From NCBI RefSeq assembly GCF_009829085.1, contig NZ_WUQY01000033.1:1-42923 (forward strand): a stretch of DNA of 42,923 bases. The letters are read 5' to 3'. This DNA is from Sphingobacterium bovisgrunnientis (GTDB lineage: Bacteria; Bacteroidota; Bacteroidia; Sphingobacteriales; Sphingobacteriaceae). The position numbers and the translations under genes were made by a program. Positions 9,608 through 18,126 of the stretch are shown here, piece after piece (within the stretch, counting starts at the first letter, position 1; each line of letters opens with the position of its first letter). A model generated the notes under the pieces. It saw nothing but the letters and a program-made list of their open reading frames with translations. It did no database searches and had not been told where the DNA came from.

Positions 9608-11665
9608 ATGACTGTAAACAAAATACATCTTCTCATTTTTACTATTTTAGTATTTGTCACACAGGCATTTGCACAGAAACCTTTTCCTGTCAAAATTGAA
9701 AAAACTAAGAACGGTTTTCAATTAATACGAAATGGTGAACCTTATTTCATAAAAGGTGCTGGTGGTACAAGCTACATCGAGAAACTAAAAGAATATGGTG
9801 GCAATTCAATCCGCACGTGGAGCAGCACGAATGCCAAAGCCATCCTTGATGAAGCGCATCGCTTGGGACTTACCGTCACGCTTGGACTCAGTACCGCTAC
9901 AGAAAGACATGGTTTTAATTATGACGATGCAGACGCAGTCAAAAGCCAATTGGAAAGATTGCGTGAAGAGGTTATAAAATATAAAGACCACCCTGCGCTA
10001 CTGGCTTGGGGAATTGGCAATGAATTGAATCTACATTACAGCAATACAAAAGTATGGGATGCGGTAGAAGATATTGCCAAGATGATAAAGTCTGAAGACA
10101 AGAATCATTTAGTCACAACTATGTTAGCTGGTATAAATCAGAAAGAAATTGATCTGATAAAGTCTAAATGTCCTTCACTTGATATGATAGCTGTGCAAGT
10201 GTATGGAGGATTGGCAGGTGTACCAGAGCAGATACGCAAGGTTGGTTGGGATAAAGCATATATAGTGACGGAATGGGGACCTACAGGCCATTGGGAAGGT
10301 CCACAGACACCATGGAAAGCCAGCATTGAGGAAACTAGTAAAGAAAAGGCTGCGGTTTACAAGAGTCGTTACCAAGCATCTATCGCGTCAGACAAAAGCT
10401 GCTTGGGTTCATATGTTTTTTTATGGGGACAAAAGCAAGAGCGTACACCTACCTGGTATGGTTTGTTTACTGAAGATGGCTTAGAAAACGAAGTTGTAGA
10501 TGTCATGCAATATTTGTGGACAGGCAATTGGCCAAGCAACAGAGCACCACGATTGGATTCTTTACGTTTAGACGGCAAGCAAGCAACTGACCATATCTAT
10601 CTTAGATCGGGAGAAAAGTATACTACACAGGTATTTGTTGAAGATCCCGACAATGATAAGATGAATGTACGCTGGGAAATTCTTCACGAAAGTACAGATC
10701 TGAAAGAAGGCGGTGATCGTGAAAGCAGACCTGATCGTATAGACGGCATCTTGACAGAAGTTTCCTTTGGTAAGGCGATCATCATAGCACCAACAAAAGC
10801 TGGAGCTTATCGCATTTTTGTTTATGTCACCGACGGCAATAATCACGTAGCTACAGCCAATATTCCGTTTTACGTTACGGCATCAACCAATGCAATTCCA
10901 GTAGCTTCTTCAGGAAAATACACATTTGAAACTACCCCTTCTTGGGCGGATGAATTTAATTATACCGGATTACCCGATCCCACCAAATGGTCTTATGATG
11001 TAGGCTCCTTGTATAACGGTTGGGGCAATAATGAACTGCAATACTATACCCAAGCAAATCCTAAAAATGTATTTGTAAAAGATGGTAAACTAAAAATTAC
11101 AGCACTAAAGCAAAAAAAAGGTGGTCTAAATTATACCTCTACCCGTTTGGTAAGTAAATCTAAAGGTGATTTTTTATATGGACGGTTTGAAGCAAGAGCT
11201 AAAGTCCCTAAAGGTAGAGGCACTTGGCCCGCTATATGGATGCTGCCTACAGAATCAAAATATGGTGGTTGGCCTAATTCTGGAGAGATTGATATCCTAG
11301 AACATGTCGGTTATGATATGGACGTCGTTCACATCTCTGTGCATACCAAAGCGTATCACCATTCCATTCAAACACAAAAAACAGCCACCAAGAAAATACA
11401 AGACGCTTCCGAGCAATTCCACTTGTATCGCATTGACTGGACTCCCGACTACATCAAAGGCTTTGTCGATGACGTAGAAATTTTTCACTTCGACAACGAA
11501 AAGAAATCTTATCTCGAATGGCCTTTTGACCAAAAGTTTCACTGGCTCATCAATCTCGCAGTAGGCGGTTTTTGGGGAGGGCTTAAAGGTATTGATGAAA
11601 AAGCATTTCCTGCCACATTTGAAGTCGACTACGTACGAGTTTATGATCTAATTGAGGTTAATTAA
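9608..11665 (+). CDS. Two-domain secreted glycosidase: clan GH-A-like TIM barrel plus GH16 beta-glucanase
   Basis: A secreted 685-residue enzyme. The ATG at 9608 is preferred over an in-frame TTG at 9599 because it begins a clean signal peptide ending in AFAQ. Residues about 25-305 look like a TIM-barrel glycosidase of clan GH-A (GH2/GH72-like by eye), with the acid/base candidate E139 in GIGNELNLH and the nucleophile candidate E222 in VTEWGPTG. A beta-sandwich-like linker (about 315-430) follows. The C-terminal domain (about 445-685) is GH16, with the catalytic motif EIDILE giving E560, D562 and E565; GRGTWPAIWMLP and the closing FEVDYVRVYD are also typical. GH16 members of this kind cut beta-1,3- or mixed-linked glucans. 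Two catalytic modules in one chain suggest an endo-cutting plus a trimming or transferring step. It closes the susCD locus. Confidence 0.88.
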   Translation: MTVNKIHLLIFTILVFVTQAFAQKPFPVKIEKTKNGFQLIRNGEPYFIKGAGGTSYIEKLKEYGGNSIRTWSSTNAKAILDEAHRLGLTVTLGLSTATERHGFNYDDADAVKSQLERLREEVIKYKDHPALLAWGIGNELNLHYSNTKVWDAVEDIAKMIKSEDKNHLVTTMLAGINQKEIDLIKSKCPSLDMIAVQVYGGLAGVPEQIRKVGWDKAYIVTEWGPTGHWEGPQTPWKASIEETSKEKAAVYKSRYQASIASDKSCLGSYVFLWGQKQERTPTWYGLFTEDGLENEVVDVMQYLWTGNWPSNRAPRLDSLRLDGKQATDHIYLRSGEKYTTQVFVEDPDNDKMNVRWEILHESTDLKEGGDRESRPDRIDGILTEVSFGKAIIIAPTKAGAYRIFVYVTDGNNHVATANIPFYVTASTNAIPVASSGKYTFETTPSWADEFNYTGLPDPTKWSYDVGSLYNGWGNNELQYYTQANPKNVFVKDGKLKITALKQKKGGLNYTSTRLVSKSKGDFLYGRFEARAKVPKGRGTWPAIWMLPTESKYGGWPNSGEIDILEHVGYDMDVVHISVHTKAYHHSIQTQKTATKKIQDASEQFHLYRIDWTPDYIKGFVDDVEIFHFDNEKKSYLEWPFDQKFHWLINLAVGGFWGGLKGIDEKAFPATFEVDYVRVYDLIEVN

Positions 11666-11683
11666 TATAATGTATTGTGAAAT

Positions 11684-12118
11684 TTAAGGATTTTTAAGGA
11701 TTGGGTTTGTATTTAAAATTTGCATCGTCACACCAACGTAAGGAGGAATCTCCGCATTTAATGCCTTATTAGTATTAACCATAAGAACCTCCCTAGGATG
11801 GTTTAGCATAGAGATATCAGCGAAGTTGAAGCGTAAAAAAACAGATTAAAAAGTAAAGCGGCTCAAAACCTATAAAGAAAAAGTACTATCCATACAATTT
11901 ATCGAAAATGTCGCCTAACAAACTTTTGCAAAAATGTATGAAGGAAGGAACACTCTTGCAAAAGTTTAAAGCGACACGGTTTAGCTTCGCTGAGCTCGGC
12001 TTATAGCCTTCAGTTGCGGTCCTTTTGAAAAGACAAAAGGACGAGCCAGTCGTGGTTTAAGCGAGATTAAATAACTTTTAAGGCTTGCGGCTCGAGCGAG
12101 ACAACTGAACATTCAAGG
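11684..12118 (-). repeat. Degenerate intergenic repeat, copy A
   Basis: This gene-free stretch shares patches with 13557-13859. The clearest is a 57-base block (11774-11830) that, read on the minus strand, gives FNFADISMLNHPREVLMVN; the matching block in copy B (13573-13629) gives FNFIDFITQNHPTLFLLVN. A shared T/A-rich block ending in AATCCTTA is also present, but in a different order in the two copies. Copy A holds a perfect 9-bp hairpin (12019-12042, GTCCTTTTG/CAAAAGGAC, 6-base loop) and ends near a GAGCGAGACAAC motif that copy B matches as AAGCGAGACAAC. It may be a decayed coding remnant or a non-coding repeat family. The minus-strand frame is open for 60-odd codons (to about 11684) but carries stops further upstream. 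Confidence 0.5.
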
Positions 12119-12243
12119 CTTGTGTCTTGATCAAAGCAATATAACTCTAACATTAACATTTATCGATCACCCCCATCGATACTGCCCAGATCAATGCTAT
12201 AGTAAGCAACAAACCCACTACATTATACATCCAATCTGGAAGC

Positions 12244-12441
12244 TTATAGGGCTGCTGGTTGTAGTTGTTGTAGCTCATCATCTGACCAATCCAATAAATC
12301 TTTTAATACATACACAGGGCTATCCTTCTCATCGAGCTGTTGGATATAATCTACGATCTCCCCATCTACTTTTATGGCAATTCCCTCCTTCAGTACATGA
12401 AAATCGCTGTTAATTAATTCTTGAATCTCTACTCTTGTCAT
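12244..12441 (-). CDS. Small acidic hypothetical protein
   Basis: A 65-residue reading frame starting at an ATG (12441) and rich in acidic residues (VDGEIVDYIQQLDEKDSPVY, WSDDELQQL). Its even amino-acid make-up and predicted strand/helix alternation look like a real small protein, unlike the low-complexity frames around it. I do not recognise a family. No signal peptide or membrane helix is seen, so it would be cytoplasmic. It stands alone in a gene-poor region: a decayed lipoprotein gene lies upstream on the same strand and a repeat downstream. A longer frame on the opposite strand (12120-12413) was judged to be its shadow. Confidence 0.5.
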   Translation of the reverse strand: MTRVEIQELINSDFHVLKEGIAIKVDGEIVDYIQQLDEKDSPVYVLKDLLDWSDDELQQLQPAAL

Positions 12442-12592
12442 AATTGTTATGTGCTTTAGGATAAGAACAAGAAGAAAGATAATTTAGTTTTTGGTGATAG
12501 GAGTATTTTTTTTAGCGATGCTATATTGAATTAAACGTTATAACACTCTATAATAGCAGGACCACTTTTTCAGTATAATACGAATAAATTTA

Positions 12593-13161
12593 TTAACGAA
12601 TAAGTCTTCCTCTATTATAAAAATAAACGAAAGAAATTGAATTAATGGGTACATATGTTATAGTATCAATGTTGAACATGCCAAGTTCTCTAAAAACTAT
12701 CTTTCTCATATCTTTGGAAAATCTATGATAAAGACATAAAGCAGACTTTAGTTTAAATGCGAGTGTATCATTCCGAACAAATTTAACTCCATCATAGGAA
12801 AATTAATTTGCACCATTTAATATCAATAAACGTTCTACAGAATCATTGTTTTTAGTTTAAATTAATAATAGACTTCAAAATAATCTAACCTTCCATCATT
12901 GGTGTAAATTTTTTATGATAAGAGAATATCGTAAATAGTTTAAAAGACAATCGAATCCAAAAGTTTATCACTTTCTTTTTAAGTCATCCATTCATAAGGT
13001 TTGTAGAAAGTTCAATCAGATAAATTCTTCCCATTGTGATTTGCATCGAAGTCCGTATAGAAGTTTGTTATTGATTTACTCTAATAATTTGTATTATCAG
13101 TTAGCTTTAAACATGACCGAAATGTTATTGTTGCAAATAATAGCAAAAAGAATAGCTTCAT
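12593..13161 (-). pseudogene. Decayed lipoprotein gene with many stop codons
   Basis: Read on the minus strand from an ATG at 13161, the sequence gives a good lipoprotein signal peptide (MKLFFLLLFATITFRSC, cysteine at residue 17) and then a protein-like frame broken by stops. Fragments in the same frame include TNFYTDFDANHNGKNLSD, TFYKPYEWMT, KESDKLLDSIVF and KIYTNDGRLDYFEVYY. At least seven stops occur, several of the TAA/TAG kind that single changes from CAA/CAG would create. After about 380 bases the frame shifts by one, and a final run (YDGVKFVRNDTLAFKLKSAL, then KDMRKIVFRELGMFNIDT) reaches a stop at 12593-12595. The pattern fits a once-functional gene of about 190 codons. The family is not recognised. 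Confidence 0.62.
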
Positions 13162-13559
13162 GATTTGATTATTTATTCAATTGCGTAATTGCATCTTTAT
13201 TAAAGTTGATTATCTACTTACGCATACTTCCAATATATATATAACAATAACTTAAATTGATAGATTTATCAAGAAATCATCTCCCTACCTCCCTATTGCT
13301 CGTAGTTTTCTAGACTTAAAGTCCTGTTTGAAATGCTCATCACGACACTGTGTTGCAAAACCCTATTGCACCTTACGCATTTGTAAGGCAACTTGCTCAA
13401 AGATTTTATTATAAGGTTTTCTTAGTATATACATCTGGATTATTCGCATTTTTGGATTCATAGTCTGGCTATAACAAGTTTGATTTCTTAACGAGAATAC
13501 TCTACAATTCTTAACACGTGCTCAACCTTAAGTCATGTTTTTAAGATAGAAGCATCAAA
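13162..13559. other. Gene-free stretch with a possible coding remnant
   Basis: No intact gene. On the minus strand, 13285-13455 reads as protein-like for 56 codons with one stop (YNKIFEQVALQMRKVQ, stop, then GFATQCRDEHFKQDFKSRK). This could be a fossil of another gene, but it is short enough to be chance. The part next to 13161 would have held the promoter of the decayed lipoprotein gene. Confidence 0.3.
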
Positions 13560-13859
13560 TTAATATATTAGCATTAACCAAAAGAAACAGCGTAGGATGG
13601 TTTTGTGTGATGAAATCAATGAAGTTGAAGTGTTTAAAACAGATTTTAGAAGTGAAACGGCTTAAATCTGTTTAGCGTTAACGAGGTGATTTTAGCTATA
13701 ATTTCCAAGCCATAATTGCTTTGCATACTTTCGTCATCGAGGAAGAAAGTATGAGCCTATCGCGCTAAGGCGATATTTAAGGTTTTGTAAGGATTGTGTT
13801 TATTTAAAATTTAGACTTGCATCTTAAGCGAGACAACAGGACTTTGAAGCCTTTTGGCA
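13557..13859 (-). repeat. Degenerate intergenic repeat, copy B
   Basis: The partner of copy A (11684-12118). The shared 57-base block is at 13573-13629 in the same orientation and of identical length, so it was conserved without indels. This copy has a stop soon after that block. It contains its own hairpin, CATACTTTC/GAAAGTATG (about 13727-13756), followed by GAGCC, just as the copy A hairpin is followed by CGAGCC; the stem sequences differ completely while the structure is kept. It ends at an AAGCGAGACAAC motif next to the 3' end of the esterase gene. Confidence 0.48.
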
Positions 13860-13867
13860 ATAAAAAA

Positions 13868-14683
13868 CTACTTATTCCATTTCTTAATAGCCCGTAGCAA
13901 TAAAGGGTAAGCCGGATAATCCATATCGTGGCCGTATCCATCCAATTCATAGAGTTCAACATTGGTATTGCCGTGCAGTTTGAGCATACGTAGTAGGTAA
14001 GCATTCTCCTCATAGCGTCCCATCATTTCCATTTCCCTATCGCCAGTCAACAATAGTGTACGTGGTATATCCTTTCTCACCCAATACAGGGGCGAGAGTT
14101 CATCAATTTTCGGTTGTAATTCCGGCATCCCCATCTCCTTACGTGCAGTGAAGTGTGTGATAGTTTGTGCGCTAAATGATACTACTCCAAATAATTGATT
14201 GGCATCAAGTCCTCTTTTGCGGAGATAGTCTTGATTTAAAGTCAGCATTAAAGAGAGGTATGCTCCTGCCGAATAACCGCCTATAATTATTTTTTGTTTG
14301 CTACCACCCAATCGTTCGATATTATCAAATGTCCATTTCACCGCATCGGCAGCATCCTCAATAATATCGGCTACTTTCGCTTTAGGCGAAAAACGATAAC
14401 CTACCGCTACGACAGCTATATCGTTATTTTTCAAATAAGAAGGAATCTCTTTGTTGCCTCCGGTCAAACCTCCACCATGAAACCACAGTACTGTGACAAA
14501 ATCCTTTTTGTTAGTAGGGAAATATACATCCAATTTACATTGCGCATTACTGTAAGAGTCCGTATTTGGGGTATAACTAATATCTTTTTGATGGGTATAC
14601 GTGGTCTCCTGCGCATAAATAAAAGAGGTATGAGATACAAAGCTAAAGACAAGAGATATTAAAGCGATAATATAGATTTTCAT
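13868..14683 (-). CDS. Secreted alpha/beta-hydrolase (esterase/lipase, BD-FAE type)
   Basis: A 271-residue alpha/beta-hydrolase. The start chosen is the ATG at 14683, because it opens a signal peptide (MKIYIIALISLVFSFVSHTS ... ending near YAQ); an upstream in-frame ATG at 14761 only adds an unlikely 26-residue lead. Motifs are the oxyanion-hole HGGG (LWFHGGGLTGG), the nucleophile elbow GGYSAGAYLS with S138, an acid candidate in LLTGDREMEM and the histidine candidate in GYGHDMDYPAYP. This is the hormone-sensitive-lipase/feruloyl-esterase-like layout; such secreted enzymes often remove acetyl or feruloyl esters from glycans. No glycan locus directly adjoins it on this strand. It is divergent from the PfpI gene at 14824. 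Family call sure; substrate unknown. Confidence 0.85.
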   Translation of the reverse strand: MKIYIIALISLVFSFVSHTSFIYAQETTYTHQKDISYTPNTDSYSNAQCKLDVYFPTNKKDFVTVLWFHGGGLTGGNKEIPSYLKNNDIAVVAVGYRFSPKAKVADIIEDAADAVKWTFDNIERLGGSKQKIIIGGYSAGAYLSLMLTLNQDYLRKRGLDANQLFGVVSFSAQTITHFTARKEMGMPELQPKIDELSPLYWVRKDIPRTLLLTGDREMEMMGRYEENAYLLRMLKLHGNTNVELYELDGYGHDMDYPAYPLLLRAIKKWNK

Positions 14684-14823
14684 AGGTACAGTGTTATAAT
14701 TATTACAATATAGAATTTCTAAAGTACGAATAAAATATATAATGATTTTAACTTTTGTCAATTGATTCCGAACTAAAAGAGCACTGTATTGTTCAAAATA
14801 AGAGAACTAAAAAAAGGTATATT

Positions 14824-15384
14824 ATGAGAAAATTAGATGGAAGACGAATCGCAATTTTGACAGAAGATGGATTTGAACAAATCGAATTGACAAGTCCAAA
14901 AGAGGCTCTAGTAGATGCGGGTGCTCAAGTTGATATCATATCTCCGCAAGAAGAAAAAGTGCGGTCTAAAAAAGGCGATGATTGGGATGAGGACTTCAAT
15001 GTAGATTTTCCTTTAGCAAGTGCCAATGTAGACGATTACGATGGGTTACTAATCCCAGGTGGTGTGATTAATCCCGACAAACTACGTGTGAATCAAGACG
15101 CTTTATCTTTTGTAAAAGCATTTTTTAGCGCAGGAAAACCTGTTGCAGCTATTTGCCATGGACCACAGGTGCTCATAGATGCAGAAGTTGTAGAAGGACG
15201 TAAAATCACTTCCGTAGGTGCTATCAAAAAGGATTTAATTAATGCAAAAGCACTTTGGGAAGACAGTGCTGTGGTCACAGATCAAGGTTTAGTTACAAGT
15301 CGTACACCTGATGACTTACCTGCATTCAACAAGAAGATCGTAGAAGAATTTGCAGAAGGTATTCATAAGGGTCAGCACGCCTAA
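14824..15384 (+). CDS. DJ-1/PfpI-family protein (class I glutamine amidotransferase-like)
   Basis: A 186-residue DJ-1/PfpI protein. The ATG at 14824 (MRKLDGRRIAIL) is preferred; the frame opens earlier at 14755, but those 23 residues do not look like part of the fold. Key features are the N-terminal strand RRIAILTEDGFEQIEL, LLIPGGVINPDKLR, and the nucleophile elbow AICHGPQVL with C111. Members are cysteine-based glyoxalase, deglycase or chaperone-like stress proteins; earlier reports of protease activity are doubtful. The protein is cytoplasmic. A hairpin at 15419-15448 follows it, and an OsmC-type peroxidase gene comes next, which fits an oxidative or carbonyl-stress setting. Confidence 0.9.
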   Translation: MRKLDGRRIAILTEDGFEQIELTSPKEALVDAGAQVDIISPQEEKVRSKKGDDWDEDFNVDFPLASANVDDYDGLLIPGGVINPDKLRVNQDALSFVKAFFSAGKPVAAICHGPQVLIDAEVVEGRKITSVGAIKKDLINAKALWEDSAVVTDQGLVTSRTPDDLPAFNKKIVEEFAEGIHKGQHA

Positions 15385-15418
15385 TAAAGACATTATACAT
15401 TTATCTAAATATATTGCA

Positions 15419-15448
15419 AAAAGCTGTTTCTTAATTGAAATGGCTTTT
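15419..15448 (+). terminator. Terminator-like hairpin after the PfpI gene
   Basis: AAAAGCTGTTTC (15419-15430) pairs with GAAATGGCTTTT (15437-15448) over 12 positions, two of them G-T wobbles, around a 6-base loop. The A-tract and T-tract in the stem make it usable in both directions. It ends 31 bases before the OsmC start. Confidence 0.5.
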
Positions 15449-15479
15449 ATTGTTAAGAAGTTTATTACTTTTAATTCCA

Positions 15480-15953
15480 ATGAAGAATAAGCATACATTT
15501 GAAGCTACACTCACTTGGGAGAAAATACAGCAGACAGCAGCTAATGCGGTTACAATTTCAACTAAAAGCCATACTGTTCATATCCAAGGGAAAGCTGATC
15601 TGGCAGTATCTGCCGCTAAAGCCTTCAAAGGTGACCCATCCATGTACAACCCCGAAGATCTACTATTGAGCAGTTTGGTATCCTGTCATATGATGTCTTA
15701 TCTCTATGTCTGCGCGCAACATCAGATTGAAATCATATCCTATACGGATCACGCACAAGCTATTCTTGAAACTTATCCAGATGGATCGGGCAAAATTATA
15801 GAAGTGATATTAGCACCTAAAGTGGTTGTACAAGATAGTGCTACCATTGAGCTAGCAAATTCCCTACATGCGAAAGCCAATAAACTTTGTTTTATCGCTA
15901 ACTCTTGCAATTTCCCTGTTCAGCACCAGTCACAGTGTACCGCGGAATACTAA
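15480..15953 (+). CDS. OsmC/Ohr-family peroxiredoxin-like protein
   Basis: A 157-residue OsmC-family protein. The ATG at 15480 is chosen because the 15 residues before it in frame are a leucine-rich artefact overlapping the terminator hairpin. The two redox cysteines of the family are present: C69 in SLVSCHMMSYL and C143 in ANSCNFPV. These reduce organic hydroperoxides. The sequence FKGDPSMYNPEDLLLSSL is typical of the YhfA/OsmC-like branch rather than Ohr. It is cytoplasmic. It follows the PfpI gene after a hairpin and is probably transcribed on its own. Confidence 0.9.
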   Translation: MKNKHTFEATLTWEKIQQTAANAVTISTKSHTVHIQGKADLAVSAAKAFKGDPSMYNPEDLLLSSLVSCHMMSYLYVCAQHQIEIISYTDHAQAILETYPDGSGKIIEVILAPKVVVQDSATIELANSLHAKANKLCFIANSCNFPVQHQSQCTAEY

Positions 15954-16050
15954 AATGGTGCACATACCTAAAGATAAGGAGCTGAATTTCTGTACACTTA
16001 ATACAATGGAGAGATTTAAATTCTAAGAATTTTAATTCACTGAATTAATT

Positions 16051-16058
16051 TAGCTTTG
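16051..16058 (+). promoter_or_regulatory. Candidate -7 box upstream of the ECF sigma gene
   Basis: TAGCTTTG fits the Bacteroidota TAnnTTTG consensus, 84 bases before the sigma factor start. A T-rich stretch near 16031 could serve as the -33 region. It would drive the sigma-FecR pair and perhaps the whole downstream operon. Confidence 0.42.
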
Positions 16059-16142
16059 CATATCTTTACCGAGTCATGCGATGAAAGGTAGTTATAGCTA
16101 AAACTGCATGATCCGAATCTAACCTATTCTGTTTTAGAAAAA

Positions 16143-16757
16143 GTGAATACCGATAGTCTAAATATTTATGAAGAAGTTGATCTTTTGCTCGAACATTTAG
16201 CAAATGGCAATCAGACTGCTTTTGAATATATTTTCAACACCTATTATCCCCGTATTTGCCTGTATGCCGCTCCTTTTGCTACCGAAGATAAACAGGCGGA
16301 AGACATTGCTAAAGAAGCTTTTATACGCATTTGGAACAGCGACAAAAGCTTTAAATCTATAGAGCACCTTAAAAACACGCTTTACCTGAGCACCAAACAA
16401 ATAGGCATTAATCACCAAGTCTCGCACCAGCGCACGCTGCAACGTGAAGAAAAGTATTACAGCATACAGCAACCCTATCAGGACCATCATCTGCAACATA
16501 TGATTCAGTCGGAGGTGATGGGCGAACTCTATGAAGCGATAAATAAACTACCAGAGCAAGCAAAGGCTGTCATCGTCTCTACCTACTTGGAAGGCAAATC
16601 AAATCAAGAAGTAGCAAAGGAAATGAATATTTCTTTGCAGACTGTAAAGAATTATAAAATGCGCGCGCTAAAGCAATTGCGGCAGCATTTAGCACCCGAT
16701 ACTTTTCAGCTATTGTTATCCGCATATTTTATTTTTGAAAAAATAACATCGGACTAG
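16143..16757 (+). CDS. ECF RNA polymerase sigma factor (FecI-like)
   Basis: A 204-residue ECF sigma factor. Region 2 runs from about residue 19 (HLANGNQTAFEYIFNTYYPR) through QAEDIAKEAFIRIWNSD, where the usual -10-binding DxxQE-type stretch is altered. Region 4 is at about 135-190 (LPEQAKAVIVSTYLEGKSNQ, then a helix-turn-helix). The frame opens with a GTG at 16143; no ATG fits the expected N-terminus, so GTG is likely the true start. The gene is followed 48 bases later by fecR and then an STN-type susC, the standard trans-envelope signalling cascade: ligand at SusC, then FecR, then release of this sigma factor. Confidence 0.9.
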   Translation: MNTDSLNIYEEVDLLLEHLANGNQTAFEYIFNTYYPRICLYAAPFATEDKQAEDIAKEAFIRIWNSDKSFKSIEHLKNTLYLSTKQIGINHQVSHQRTLQREEKYYSIQQPYQDHHLQHMIQSEVMGELYEAINKLPEQAKAVIVSTYLEGKSNQEVAKEMNISLQTVKNYKMRALKQLRQHLAPDTFQLLLSAYFIFEKITSD

Positions 16758-16805
16758 GTACTATTTCGTATTGGCGCGGTAATATACTACAAACAACTAC
16801 CGCGT

Positions 16806-17975
16806 ATGCACCTAAACGAAGATCCATTACGTATCAGTATACTCATCCAGAAAAAAATCAACAACAGTCTATCTGCTGCTGAAGAACAGGAGTTAATAGA
16901 GTGGCTGGATGAGAAACCAGAACATGCAGCGCTATATACCCGTTGTTTGGATAAGTTTGTGCAACAAGAATCTTATCGCTACTTAACTCATGTAGATACA
17001 AAAAGTGCTTGGAAAGACATTCTTCCCGCTATTGAAGTTAAAGAAACTAAAAGCAAGGCTATTCTCACGCGCAACTTGTTACGCTATGTCGCTGCGGCAT
17101 GCATCCTCATTATTGGATTTTTTGTAGCACTACCCTACTTAACAAAAAATAGCCTTACGGTAGAAACAGATCTAGCAACTGTGGATTATTCCCCAGCAGA
17201 GAATAAAGCTATATTAAAATTATCTGACGGTACGACATTAACATTAGACACGAAGCACGAAGAAGTAGCTATTGCTGGAAACAGTATCAAATACAGCGAT
17301 GGCAAAGAGCTAATCAATACCGATGACATCTCTTCTGCTGTTATTTCTACACCTAGAGGTGGTTATTACCGCGTCGTACTGCCTGATGGTACCAAAGTAC
17401 AATTAAATGCAGGTAGCTCCCTTACCTATCCTCTTACATTTACGGGTAATACGCGCGAGGTATGGGCGACAGGTGAACTTTATTTTGAAGTTACGCCTGA
17501 TAAAGCGAAGCCTTTTGTGGTACATACAGAACAACAAGTGTTACGCGTATTAGGAACTAAATTCAATGTCAATTCGTATGCTGAGGCGAAGACAGTTAAA
17601 ACTTCATTAATAGAAGGAAAAGTACAAATCGCTTCTCCAACACTAAAACCAATAGTACTTACCCCTGGACAACAGAGTATTGTGAAGCCTAATCGTATCA
17701 AAGTGAAAAACATAGACACCGAGCAAGCAACAGCTTGGATTCATGGAAAGTTTAATTTTGATGGTAAACATTTACGAGAAGTGATGCACGAATTATCGCT
17801 GTGGTATGACATTGATGTAGACATCGATGCAGATGTGCCTGAAGTCGAGTTTTTTGGTGGTATCTACCGAGACAACAACCTATCGACTATACTATCGCTA
17901 TTGGAACAAAATGAAATTGCCTATAAACTAACTAACGATAAAAAATTACTAATCACCAAAGTCAAACCGAAATAA
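16806..17975 (+). CDS. FecR-family anti-sigma factor
   Basis: A 389-residue inner-membrane anti-sigma protein. A cytoplasmic N-terminus of about 90 residues, which would hold the sigma factor, is followed by one transmembrane helix (NLLRYVAAACILIIGFFVAL, about 90-112), the periplasmic FecR domain (about 180-275, with TPRGGYYRVVLPDGTKVQLN and GELYFEV) and a C-terminal DUF4974-like domain (about 318-386) that contacts the STN domain of the receptor. It sits between the ECF sigma gene and susC in the order expected for this regulatory trio. Confidence 0.93.
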   Translation: MHLNEDPLRISILIQKKINNSLSAAEEQELIEWLDEKPEHAALYTRCLDKFVQQESYRYLTHVDTKSAWKDILPAIEVKETKSKAILTRNLLRYVAAACILIIGFFVALPYLTKNSLTVETDLATVDYSPAENKAILKLSDGTTLTLDTKHEEVAIAGNSIKYSDGKELINTDDISSAVISTPRGGYYRVVLPDGTKVQLNAGSSLTYPLTFTGNTREVWATGELYFEVTPDKAKPFVVHTEQQVLRVLGTKFNVNSYAEAKTVKTSLIEGKVQIASPTLKPIVLTPGQQSIVKPNRIKVKNIDTEQATAWIHGKFNFDGKHLREVMHELSLWYDIDVDIDADVPEVEFFGGIYRDNNLSTILSLLEQNEIAYKLTNDKKLLITKVKPK

Positions 17976-18017
17976 TATGAAGCAACAAATAAGAAAAGAA
18001 TAATCTAAAAAATGGAA

Positions 18018-18049
18018 AAACAGAGAAGTGCTGCAACACCTCCCTGTTT
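18018..18049 (+). terminator. Imperfect hairpin between fecR and susC
   Basis: AAACAG (18018-18023) pairs with CTGTTT (18044-18049), and the stem continues to GTG/CAC next to a 6-base loop, giving 13 positions with two mismatches. It sits 43 bases after the fecR stop and 78 before susC. It could attenuate read-through, separating low regulator expression from high susC expression. There is no long T-tract. Confidence 0.38.
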
Positions 18050-18126
18050 AAAAGTTAGTTCAGTAAGTTATTGAGCTATCTACATGTGTAAGTAACAGAA
18101 CTCAAAACTAAACCTTAACAAATTTA

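Noticed and set aside
11684..11782. 32-residue minus-strand gene with a good Shine-Dalgarno-like GGGAGG before its ATG
   Set aside because: The same frame continues upstream of the ATG and matches the frame of repeat copy B, so the ATG seems internal to a decayed repeat, not a gene start.
12120..12413. 97-codon plus-strand frame
   Set aside because: Opposite the more protein-like 65-codon gene on the minus strand; rich in His, Cys and Leu in a way typical of an antisense shadow.
14294..14662. 122-codon plus-strand frame
   Set aside because: Antisense to the esterase, whose active-site motifs are clear.
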